From: Dentipellis sp. KUC8613
Lineage: Eukaryota > Basidiomycota > Agaricomycetes > Russulales > Hericiaceae
NCBI GenBank assembly: GCA_002286715.1
Contig: NSJX01000084.1
Span: 1 to 31,619 of the forward strand
DNA: 31,619 nucleotides
Direction: 5' to 3'
Of the stretch, positions 21,964 to 31,130 are shown in pieces. Below the pieces are notes generated by a model. That model saw only the letters and a list, made by a program, of their open reading frames with translations, had not been told where the DNA came from and made no database searches. Each line of letters opens with the position of its first letter. Position 1 is the first letter of the stretch. The position numbers and the translations under genes were made by a program.

Positions 21964-24321
21964 TCACAGCGCAAGGCTCGCCAGGAGCCCTGCACCCGCA
22001 AGGACAAGGGCAGGAACGACAGGGCGTGCGGAGGCGGCAGCGGCGGACTTCTTCTGTGCACCGGACGAGCTGCCACCGTTGTTGTTGCCGCCGCCGCTGC
22101 CTGAGCTCGAGCCGCCGCCGCTCGAGCTCGAGTTGGCGCTGCCGGTTTTGTTCGTTGTGCTGCTGATGTCTGTGTGCGCGGCCCGTTGTCAGCAATGGCT
22201 CTCAAGTAGTTAGCAAGGAAGTAAAGAGCAGGCACGTACACTCCGTGAATGACGGCAACGTATAGTTTGTCTCGACATATGGCTGCGACTTGTTGAGCAC
22301 GACGCCGACGGGCATGATGTGCGAGAACGCAGCCTGCAGCTGCGGGTAGAACTTGACGGCCTCGTACATGGTGAAGTTGTTCAGCTCATGCGTGAGCATG
22401 ATGCCGCCCTCCTGTTGTATGCGCGGGTGGTCAGCAAGAGTCACGTTGCGTTGAGGATGATAAAGAAATGAGAGGGAGAGGCCGTTTATCGGGCAGGCTG
22501 CTCTCGTGGAGGGGGACGGACCACAGAGGATGCAGGCATAAATCTAAGAGGAAGGCAAAAAGAAAGAGATGGAAAGGGAAAGAAGAACGCACAGTGTTGA
22601 ATGTGCCGCTCGCGACGTTGCTGATGAATGATGTGTAGTTCGCGTCGACGTCGGCGGGGGTAACGCCGCCCGTGCCCGCGCGCCAGTTGTTCGAGTCGTA
22701 CTTCCAGATGATGGTCTGGAGGTTGAGCGCGTTCGCGATGGCGCGAATACGGTCCTGTTTCGATGCGCACGGGGTATCAGTATCCGATCACGCGCAGGGA
22801 CGAGGGAGGCACACACGTCGACGTCGCCGAAGGGGGGCTGTGAAAGGGTGGACGAGTTAGTGTATGCACACGGACTCCGAGGCGATCGCGAGGCTTACCC
22901 TCCAGCATGTGGGCGTGACGCCGGTGATGAGCTTGATGGCCTTCATCTGTATGCGCGCATACACACGGTGAGGGCGGGCGGCGGATGAAGGGAGAGGGCA
23001 CTTACGGTGTACCAGAGTTCGGCGAAGGCATCTTGGCTTTGGAACGAGGTCACTGTGTGTGAAAAATCTGAGCTTCCCAGTGCAGAGCGGAACATATGCG
23101 AGTCGACGTACTGTAACAATGTGACCAAGTGTCTACACAGCCCAAACATCAGCATGGCGCCCACATTCAAGCAAGCACCCAAACAGCACTCACGGACGCA
23201 AATCTCATGCCCATCCGTCAACGCGCGCTGCATCACGTTCGAGCCAATGAAGAACATGGTCGCCTTCTGGTTATTCTGCTGCAAAAAGTCATAGAACGCA
23301 TTATGCGAGCAATTCGGGCCGTCGTCGAAGCCGTAGCCCATCGTCTTGGGCTCGGGGATGCTCGACACGTCCGGCGCGAGCCCTGCGAGCTTGGGCATCG
23401 TGCATTTGCCGTAGGTCCACCCTGGCGCCAGCACAAGCGGTGGAGAGAGTGAGAGTGGGTGTGGGTGTGACGGCAGTAAGAGTGACAGGGGGGTGTATGG
23501 CAGGCAAGGACGGCGGTGACAGGGGTCAGGCGACGAATGAAGGAGAAGGCGTAAGCAAGATGAGACAAATCAGCGAGCTATCGTGGATGCGCGATGGAGA
23601 CGAAACAGCGCGAAGCGCGGGGTCTATTGTACGATGTGAAGTTTTGAGTTCTGATGCTGGCTAGCCTCGACAGGCAGGACGTTTGTATGTCGGAGGGATG
23701 GGCAGACAAGGGCGCATCAATCATGACTGGCATCACGGCCACAGGAATGCAGGGCTACCAGCACACACCGTTGTCGCGTGGCAAAGCGCCCACGTCCTCG
23801 AGGCTGCTAGCCACATGCCCACCGCGCCCAAAGAGAAACGCAAAAGAGTGGAGGGGATGAAGAGACTCACAGCAGTCGGGGTAGGCAGAGGTGTAGCTGA
23901 GGTTGGAAAAATCGTCCATGTTGGAGCTCTTGGGCTGGATGTTGGTTGGGATGCTGTCCGAGATATTCTGCCACTCCCTCTGGGCCTCGGAGTCGTTCTA
24001 CAGGGTGTCCAGATCTGGGGGAAGTTGTGGATCGCGTTGCCAGAGGGTGCGTAGAAGCGCAGGGTGTACTCTGTGTTGGCGTCTGTGATGGGTGGGCGAC
24101 GATGGTAAGACCAGAAGAAAAGGCTGAGACACGGCGCAGGGCGCACCTTTGATTTGTGCCTCGCCTTGCTCGGCGGTGCAGTCCTGTCATCCGAAAAAAC
24201 ATACATTGATATATAGAACATTATAGGTACTATAGCCTATAAAGAACCATAGCAATGTAGAATTGTTGATAGGCTATAGAACTGCCACCTACTGCTATGA
24301 TAGTGCTATGGAGTGCTATGG

Positions 24322-24408
24322 AATAGGGTACATTGCTATGGCTGCTATGGAATAGGGTACATTGCTATGGCTTCTATGGAATAGGGTACATTGCTATGGT
24401 AGCTGTGG
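24322..24408. repeat. Three 29-bp tandem repeats
   Basis: AATAGGGTAC recurs at 24322, 24351 and 24380, each followed by ATTGCTATGG. The unit is 29 bp and lies in the AT-rich left end of the outer element. Confidence 0.8.
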
Positions 24409-24419
24409 AACAATGTGTT

Positions 24420-25300
24420 AGACTATGGTTGCTCTAGGAGTTCAACAAGCTTCATACACTATATGTCCTATGCATACCATACAATAACCTCAACAACTAT
24501 GCATGACATCCAGCTAGCATATATGTGATGCTTCTATGACCTCAGATCCAAACAAGAGGAACATTGAAATCCACTTTATTGGTTGCTACACTACATATAC
24601 AAAAGAGCTGAACTGCAACTACTTCAAGCCCAAGCATGATAAATCAACAACTATATCTCCACATGGCAAAAGCAGTCTGTAAAGATCATGTCCAGTGTCA
24701 GTTAGACCTCCCAAAAATGAGAAAGACTGCATACCATTGAGATAGAAACAACAGGAAATCTAATAGACAGTTCAGTTAGATAGAGAAGTGAAGAGGGATA
24801 AAGAAACTCACCAAGATTAAAGGTATGGACATAACAAACAAGGATGTAAGAGCCCATGAAGTGAAGTGCATACCTAGAACAAAAACATAACAGAGGAGCC
24901 CGGGCACTAACATGAAGATGGGGTGGCAGATGAACGGGAGAGTATGACGAGCGCGCACACGCAGGACAATGGCACAACTACGGAAGACAAGCGCGACAGC
25001 ACGAGAAGGGCATGATGAGGTAACGCGGGCATGACAACGCCGTGACGAAGATGCAGCGACGTGAGACGAGCACGAAGAGCACATGCAGGCACAATAAGGA
25101 GTCGACGACGGCACGAGGAGGCGCAGATGCGAGGATGCGAAGAGGTGCGGGTGTGAAGGGCGCACGGAACAGGCGCGACGGCGCGAGGACAGCGAGGCGG
25201 CGCAAGAAGGGTGCGCAGGCGCACAGCAACACCTAGCACTGCTAATAGGTTTGTTGTGAGTAGTACATATGCGAGGGGAAAGACTTACTGGTATACGGCA
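24420..25300. other. Left internal region of the outer element, no recognised gene
   Basis: AT-rich to about 24900, then GC-rich. The minus strand is open for about 230 codons (25465-24776), but its composition is Ser/Arg/Leu-rich and low in complexity. The last part (LPFICHPIFMLVPGLLCYVF) is hydrophobic. I cannot support a gene call. Confidence 0.4.
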
Positions 25301-25306
25301 CGGCTC

Positions 25307-25425
25307 GAGAGGAGAGAAAAGGAGAGAAAAGAAGAGGAGAGAAGAAGAGAGGAGGAGAGTGGAAAGTGGAAGGCGGAGTGGGGTGTGGGATGAGGGAAAG
25401 AAGGAAGAAGAACGACGCGCGTTGG
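25307..25425. repeat. Purine (GA)-rich tract
   Basis: An almost pure A/G stretch (AGAGGAGAGAAAAGG-type words) on the plus strand inside the outer element. Confidence 0.7.
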
Positions 25426-25429
25426 ATGT

Positions 25430-25885
25430 CAACGCGCTGACCCACCTTTCCCATGCACGGACCAAAGCGCGCGTCGAGTCTATATGTATTCGAATACACA
25501 GGCCCGAATATTAATTGGAAAATAACGAAAATGTTGGAGTATGTAGGAGGAAGTTCTCAATGCATGTATGTCAATTTTTATGTGTCTAGGGAGAATAATC
25601 ATGTCTTTGTGCATGAGATGCGGGCAGGCACTAGACTTGCAGCATAAGTCGCGCCGTCCGCATGTGGCGGATTGGAAACTGACAGGAATCTAGGTACATA
25701 TCGAGATTTTATGAGGGATGCTAGAGTCAGATTTCCTCCTTTTTTTACATGACGAGCTCTACAGAAGTTTTCTGCAACCCAGAATTTACTCTATATTTAT
25801 GTAGATTTATCTCGCTCGCAATCTGCGTCTTTTGAATTGGAGTCGTCGGCGGCCGGCGACTCCCGACGCCTGTGGCTTCAACTGC
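25430..25885. other. Unexplained internal stretch of the outer element
   Basis: No gene is recognised. It includes a palindrome near 25839-25865 centred on GCGGCCGG and flanked by GGAGTCG and CGACTCC. Confidence 0.4.
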
Positions 25886-25945
25886 TACTCTCGCTCTTGT
25901 CTCCATCTCCATCTCTCTCTCCCTCCCTCTCTCTCTCCTTTCCCG
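25886..25945. repeat. CT-rich tract
   Basis: CTCTCTC-rich pyrimidine run, roughly the strand-opposite counterpart of the GA tract at 25307-25425. Confidence 0.65.
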
Positions 25946-26189
25946 TCATACTGTGCGTTCAAAGCACACGCACGCGAGTACCCATCGGCAGCCAGCACGC
26001 ACGCACGCAGGTGTCGACGACGACGACATCGCCATGGAGACGGCGGGGGAATAGGCAGCAGGTATGTAGCACTTAGCGTATCGCAGCGTGCGCGATAACT
26101 GACGGCGTCGCCCTTCCGTGAACCCAGTGCCACGCCCTTCATTTTATACCCACTCCTCATCCCTCGCGCCCTCGTCGCGCCGGCGCGCT

Positions 26190-26655
26190 CGAGCACCCCT
26201 CACGTTCGCGCCGTCGTCGTCGCGCGCCGTCTCCACGCCCGCATGCCCCTCGCGCCCCTCGCGCCCCTCGCCCCCTTTTGGTGCCATCTGGCTGGTTTCG
26301 CGCCGGTCTCGCATCCTCACCGTGCCCTCTTCGTTGCGCGCTCCTCGTTGCGTCATGCCCGTGGGCCCGAGCGCCTTCGCGTCTCTCGCGCCGTCGCGCT
26401 CCTCGTCCTGTTTCGGCCCGTCCTCGCGCCCGTCCATCCTCCCGTCCCCCCGTCGCGCCGTCGCGCCACTTGCCCGCCCGTCACACACCTCGCGCTGTCG
26501 CACCTGTCGTGCGCCCGTCGCGCCTATCGTGCCGTCGCGCCCCTCGCGCGTCCGTCACGCCCGTCGCCCACCCGTCACCCCGCTCGCGCCATCGCGCCGC
26601 TCGCGGCCTTCGCGCCATCGCGCCCGTTGTGCCATCGCGACCTCCGCGCCCCGAG
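26190..26655. repeat. GTCGCGCCC-type degenerate repeat tract, left part
   Basis: Dozens of CTCGCGCC, GTCGCGCC and CCCGTC words. The tract resumes in the same orientation at 30405-30610 on the other side of the nested element, so it was one tract before that insertion. Long open frames here (Arg/Pro/Ala/Ser-rich) come from the repeat and are not genes. Confidence 0.7.
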
Positions 26656-26660
26656 GTGTC

Positions 26661-26990
26661 CCAGTAGACCCTTTACAATGTTTTCCGACAGTTGCCGTGT
26701 GCAGCATTGCAAAAACCCCGGCAACTGTCGCACCTCAGTTGCCGTAGCCTTTACAATGCGCACACGGCGGGGCACATTGTAATGCACACCGGGTGCTCAC
26801 ATGACTGCTTACAGGGTCGCAACATACAAAATAAAATAACATACGGCGGCAGCAGCTGCCACCGCTGCCGCCGCCGCCGCCGTTCGCTTACCGCCTGCCG
26901 CCGCCGTTCGCTTACCGCCTGCCGCCGCCGTTCGCTTACCGCCTGCCGCCGCCGTTCACTTACCGCCTGCCGCCGCCGCTCATCCCGCCC
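26661..26990 (+). repeat. Left inverted-repeat arm of the nested element
   Basis: Pairs with 30120-30400. Conserved words include GCAGTTGCCGTGTGCAGCA (ACAGTTGCCGTGTGCAGCA here), GTAGCCTTTACAATGCGCA, GGGTGCTCACATGAC and GCTTACAGGGTCG. Several CATTGCAA/CATTGTAA words recur within the arm, like subterminal transposase-binding repeats. Confidence 0.75.
26882..26977. repeat. 24-bp tandem repeat, four copies
   Basis: GTTCGCTTACCGCCTGCC plus CGCCGC begins at 26882, 26906, 26930 and 26954 (the last has GTTCAC). Related but diverged units occur in inverted orientation near 30120-30200. Confidence 0.85.
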
Positions 26991-28083
26991 GCTGCTTGCG
27001 TGTGCGCGCCTCGTCGCTACGCGCACTACCACGTGCCGCTGCCGCTCCCCCCGCCCAGCCCCACCGCTCGTTTCTCCGCACCCCGCCGCCGCTCATCCTA
27101 CCGCCTGCACGTGTGCGCGCCGCCGCTGCAAGCGCTGCCACGTCCGCTCGTAGCACCGCCACCGCCGCTCGATTCTGCGCCCCTGCCTGCGCACGGTGCC
27201 GCCGCTCGTCTGCAGGTGGGGGACGAGTGGCGCCCTGCCACCTGCACGCGCACGCACTGCCGCTTACGCCCGCACGTGCCTGCGCGGGCCACCGCTGCCC
27301 GCACTACTACGTGTCGCGATCGCTCGCTAGCGGCCGAGCTCGCCTGCTACCCCCGCCTCACCGCCACTACACGCACCACCACCCGCCGCCGCCGCCTGCC
27401 AGTGCTGCTACTGCACGCACAGCCTCTCGCGCGCACACACGACGTACTACCGCCCACTCAGGCGGGCCCTGACGTCGCTCGTGCGCGCACCCCATTCGTA
27501 CACCACGCCCACGCTCCCGCTGGCGGCCCGACTCGCGCCAACCATTCGCTCGTGTGCTCCATCCAGCACCAGCGCGCCCCGCTGGTTCGCATATCAGCGC
27601 CAAGCCTAGACGCAGGCCTGCGTGCCAGCGCATCCGTGTCCCGGTGCCCGGAGACGGTGGCGCCGGCGACCGCGAGTGCGTGCAGCCGGCACCCACACCT
27701 CCTCGCGCATAAAGGAATGTACGAGGGCGTGCAAGCGCCGTGCACTGGCATTTGCCCTAACTCACCTGATGTCCCCGCCCCTTCCCTTCCACCTGCGCGC
27801 AACTGCGGCCTTCCCAGAAACAAGGCTCCTGTGTGGCTACTTGTGGACGTGCCCCGCGGGCGGATGGACATGGAATCGGGCGCGCAGGGAACGAGTCGGG
27901 CGCGTGGGGTGAGGAATCGGGAGGCGCGATGGGGACGCGCGCGCGGAGATGGGCGTGCAGAAGGAGGGTAGGGTGCATGGAAAAAGAGTCGGGCGCACAG
28001 GCGGCGTACTGCTGGAGCTCTTGGCGTGCTCGGGGCGGTAGGTAGGAAGACGGGGGGGAGAGTGTGCGCGGTGCCACGTCACG

Positions 28084-28550
28084 CACGAGTGGGGGCTAAA
28101 AAAACACAGAAAGCGGTTAGTATTAAGTCCGAAGCATATGTGATGGTGAATAGAACATACCAAGATGGATTTCCTGGGCTGCAGAGCCCAGGGATGACGA
28201 GCGGCATGGTGGTGAATATGAGAGAGAGAGCCAGGCGACGCGCGGCTCATGTTGAAGTTGACCACGTGATGCGTCGGCAGTCCCCGAAGCCTTATGCCAC
28301 CGCTACTTACATAGAGAATTGGGCACGAGATAAATTCGTTTAAATCTTGGAAATAACAGGGCGATATGATGCCGTAGAATAATATGAGATTACCGAACTG
28401 CGGGTATTGAGAACGTGTTGGGCCTCCGCAATCACGAAAACATCGGAACATAAGTGGTAAATTGCGCAGACGCGCCGTCCTGACGCGGCCTCGAAATCTT
28501 CACAGTATCGATGGTATTTTGGGCCCGTTTCGAAGCACAACTCCATGTAG
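28084..28550 (-). other. Possible captured host-gene fragment inside the nested element
   Basis: On the minus strand, 28160-28096 has every mark of a 65-nt fungal intron: GTATGT donor, TACTAAC branch site, TTTTTTAG acceptor. Upstream an open stretch from 28546 (MELCFETGPKYHRYCEDFEA) is of ordinary composition, unlike the low-complexity surroundings. The protein is not recognised and no continuous product can be assembled. Confidence 0.3.
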
Positions 28551-28559
28551 CATCTGTAG

Positions 28560-29030
28560 GACGACTGTTATAGGTAGATAATGTCATATATAGTATGATC
28601 CTGGCTTCCTACGATTTTACACATCCTGTCAAACATGGTATACTCAATATACTCGAAACACTATATTTTTTGGCTGTGAAATAACGAGATTCAATGATTC
28701 TGGGCTTAATTCTTATCAATTAAATACAATTAAATTAAAGCAGACTCTAAACTACGAACTAAACAGGCCTTTGCCATTAAAAGACGAACTGATGCTATGG
28801 TAGCACTGCAGACTCCCTCCCTGACGAGGACAGCTCGGGAGTATGCACAGCCACCGCGCTTCAGCTCATTCCGAAGCACGTGCGGGCGCTCCTGAGCCGA
28901 GACCGAGTCGAGACTCCTTGAGTCTCGAGCGTTCAGTGTTCAGCCACCGTGCCACGGCAAGTGCCGAAGCACGTGCGAGGCCATAGCATTGCGGCTGTTC
29001 GCTCTCTCCTTCTCTCCCTCTACCCTACCA
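28560..29030. other. AT-rich then ordinary-composition stretch inside the nested element
   Basis: No gene is recognised. It contains a direct repeat of CCGAAGCACGTGCG (near 28870 and 28967) and a C/T-rich end near 29005-29060. Confidence 0.4.
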
Positions 29031-30119
29031 TGTCCTTCCCTTCGTCACCCCTCCTCCCGTACTCCTTCATTTCCCGTCAACGGCTCGGTGCTGCGCTGGC
29101 CTCGCTCTTCGTCTCAGACCTCCCTTCCCTTCTTCCACGTGCGCCGCCTCAAGGTCAACGAGGCGTCAAGACACGCGCCGATCGACGACGCCCGGCAACA
29201 GGACTGCGAGTCCCCGAGTCCCCGTCCCTCATCCTCAACGCCCACGCAGAGCGTTCGTCCGGCGATCCGGGCGGATGCGGAGCGGGCGTGCACGGGCCAT
29301 GGCGCAAGCGCTGCCATGGTGATGTCGCCATGCGCTGGCATGCCGGTTCATCAAAGTCAGGTGCGTGGTCCGTCAGTCCGCGAGCGCGTGCGCTGCAGCT
29401 GCTCGGTGGGTGTCGCCGTGGAGACGACGTGGAGACGGCGACTGGGGGTGCGCGGGTGCGGGTGGGCATGAGCACGTGGCATCTGCGGATGGCGCGCGTG
29501 CATGCTAGCACCCATGCTCGTATGCAGACGACGTTGTCGCATGCAGCGCGTGCCACGTGGCATTGCGACACGGGTGATGGGCAGTGGCTCCGCGGCCATT
29601 TGTGTGGCGGCGGCGGCGGCGGCGGGAGAGGCCGAGCATGCGCCAGTGCATGCGGTGGTACGAGCAGCTGCCGGGAGCATGCGGGTAGGGACGGGGATGG
29701 GTGGCAGTGCACGCGGTAACGGTGCGCGCGGAGGGGGGAGGTGGTATGGCCGGGGGCGTGTGGCGCTCGCAGGCGGGCTCCCTCGTGACCATGTGGGTGA
29801 TGCTGTGCGGCGGTGCAGTGGGTGGCGTGGGCAGGCCCGGCTGTAGAAGCGGGTGGCGCACATAGCAGTGCACGCAGGGGCGGCGGCACGCGTGCGTGCA
29901 AGCGGAAGGACGAGCGGCGGTGCCCGCGCACAGGCGGAGGGATGAGCGGACGTAAGAGCGCCCGCGGTGATGGTGCGCGCACGTGCAGGTGGGAGAAGGA
30001 GCGATGGCGGCGCGTGCAGGCAGGAGCGCAGAAGCGAACGGCGGGGACGAGGGCGGGTGGAGGCACGTGACAGTGCGCGCAGCGACGGGGTGCGCACGTG
30101 CAGGCGGTGGGCAGGATGA

Positions 30120-30400
30120 GCGGCTGCGCGGAAGCGAGCGGTAGCGGGTGGGCGGTAAGTGAGCAGCGGCGGGTGGGCGGTAAGCGAGCGGCGGCAGCAG
30201 GAGCGGTGCCGCTGTATGTTTTTTTTATATTTTGTATGTTTCGACCCTGTAAGCGGTCATGTGAGCACCCGCGTGCCATTGCAATGCGCCCCGCTGCATG
30301 CGCATTGTAAAGGCTACGACAACTGAGGCCCCTCAGTTGCTGGAGTCTTTGCAATGCTGCACACGGCAACTGCCAGTAGACATTGTAAAGGGTCTACTGG
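30120..30400 (-). repeat. Right inverted-repeat arm of the nested element
   Basis: Reverse-complement match of 26661-26990. Its outer end also forms a local hairpin: CCAGTAGAC (30373-30381) and GTCTACTGG (30392-30400) around ATTGTAAAGG. Confidence 0.7.
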
Positions 30401-30404
30401 GTCT

Positions 30405-30610
30405 GGTGGCGCCCCTCTCAGCTGTCACGCCTGTCGCGCGCCCATCACACCCCTCGCGCCGTCGCGCCCATCGTGCCGTCGCCATCTCCGTGCCCCTCCT
30501 CGGCCTTCGTGCTGCCGTCGCGCCCGTCACGTGCCCGTCATGCTCTATTCGCGCTGCCGGTGTCATGTTCTTTCACCGGTGTCGTGCCCTAGCTCGGCCT
30601 GCCCGCCCTC
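30405..30610. repeat. GTCGCGCCC-type degenerate repeat tract, right part
   Basis: Same word content and orientation as 26190-26655, interrupted by the nested element. Confidence 0.65.
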
Positions 30611-30935
30611 GTGCCCTTTTCGTGCCTGTACATATTGATATTTATGTACTACTAAGATAATATTATAAGCATTTTTTGCTTGTTCTTTGTGGACTACAAA
30701 ACCTTGTAGTCATCATTATGTTGTTCATATAGACACCATAGCATAGACCATTCAATATATATGCTATGTATACTATGAGCACTTGACTAGAACCTATGAG
30801 ACCTATGGAATAATGTGGCTATCTATGGCTGCTATGGCTGCTATGGAACACTCTATAGTTGACCCACCTTTTACATAGCACTGATAATATACATAAATGT
30901 GGGGGTTGCTATGGAACTCAGTATTTTTTGGGATG
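30611..30935. other. AT-rich right end of the outer element
   Basis: Contains CTATGGCTGCTATGG and related words (30770-30860) like those in the left end, then the terminal GTATTTTTTGGGATG. No gene is seen. Confidence 0.6.
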
Positions 30936-30981
30936 GTGCGGCTGTGCCGAGGGCGAGAGATGCGACGAAGAGGGCGCGCAT

Positions 30982-31130
30982 GGGGTGGGTATCGGCAAGG
31001 AGCGAATGTATGCGCATTGCTTGGTGGAAGCGGGCGAAAAATCAACAGAGATGGGTAGTCGGAGACTGGAGGCGAATGGGGGGCATATGATAGGAGAAAA
31101 AAACGACAACGGGCAGCATAGGGAGACGCA
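30982..31130. promoter_or_regulatory. Remnant of the CDA2 upstream flank
   Basis: Matches 5779-5930 upstream of CDA1 (GGGGTGGGTATCGG, AGGAGCGA.TGTATGC, GGCGAATGGGGGGC), confirming that the ATG at 30981 is the original CDA2 start. It is cut at about 31130 by another insertion. Confidence 0.65.

Larger units (their letters stand above)
26661..30400. mobile_element. Nested 3.74-kb element with long inverted repeats
   Basis: Left terminus CCAGTAGACCCTTTACAATG. The right terminus is its complement (GGTCTACTGG at 30391-30400). Similarity in inverted orientation extends over about 250-330 bp. GTC borders both sides (26658-26660 and 30401-30403), compatible with a 3-bp target duplication. The interior is GC-rich low-complexity sequence plus a more ordinary 28080-29030 segment. 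Long open frames at 27000-27971 (+) and 29155-30369 (-) are Ala/Pro/Arg/His-rich and appear to be composition artefacts. No transposase is recognised. Confidence 0.75.
24188..30935. mobile_element. 6.75-kb insertion with CATCC...GGATG inverted ends (outer element)
   Basis: Its limits come from comparing the broken CDA2 exon with CDA1. The left end reads CATCCGAAAAAACATAC and the right end is the complement of CATCCCAAAAAATAC, so the ends are short imperfect inverted repeats. GT flanks both ends (24186-24187 and 30936-30937), consistent with a 2-bp target duplication. Both ends carry AT-rich sequence full of CTATGG/GCTATGG words. The centre is GC-rich and contains a nested element. No transposase, integrase or reverse transcriptase is recognised, so it is probably non-autonomous. 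The superfamily is not assigned. Confidence 0.8.
21964..30981 (-). pseudogene. GPI-anchored chitin deacetylase (CE4), copy CDA2, frameshifted and split by an insertion
   Basis: The signal-peptide exon is cut: 30981-30937 (MRALFVASLALGTAA) and 24186-24147 (QDCTAEQGEAQIK) total 85 nt, exactly the CDA1 exon length. Remaining exons: 24082-23871, 23421-23194, 23132-23112, 23052-23006, 22946-22899, 22837-22817, 22754-22593, 22411-22240, 22169-21964. Exon 2 is 212 nt instead of 213: a 10-nt gap after IWTP (near 24000) and a 9-nt gain (SSN, near 23915) leave a frameshift. Exon 3 lacks the six codons for DWPLEA. CE4 motifs are GYGFDDGP, HTWSH (followed by Cys where CDA1 has Arg), CWRPPFGD, DSNNW (Asp to Asn) and MLTHEL. 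The C-terminal GPI-type tail is kept. It cannot make a full enzyme as read. Confidence 0.88.

Noticed and set aside
24776..25465. 229-codon minus-strand frame with a hydrophobic C-terminal part
   Set aside because: Most of it is Ser/Arg/Leu-rich from a pyrimidine tract. The hydrophobic part is short, unsupported by splice or start signals, and lies inside a repeat element.
26118..26782. Overlapping plus-strand frames of 129-209 codons
   Set aside because: They translate the GTCGCGCCC tract in several frames at once, which is a repeat artefact.
27000..27971. 323-codon plus-strand open frame in GC-rich DNA
   Set aside because: Composition is dominated by Ala, Pro, Arg, His and Thr from GC-rich repeats, with overlapping long frames on both strands. 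No domain, start context or conserved counterpart.
29155..30369. 404-codon minus-strand open frame
   Set aside because: It runs through the right inverted-repeat arm and low-complexity sequence. A frame through a repeat arm and simple repeats is expected by chance at this GC content.
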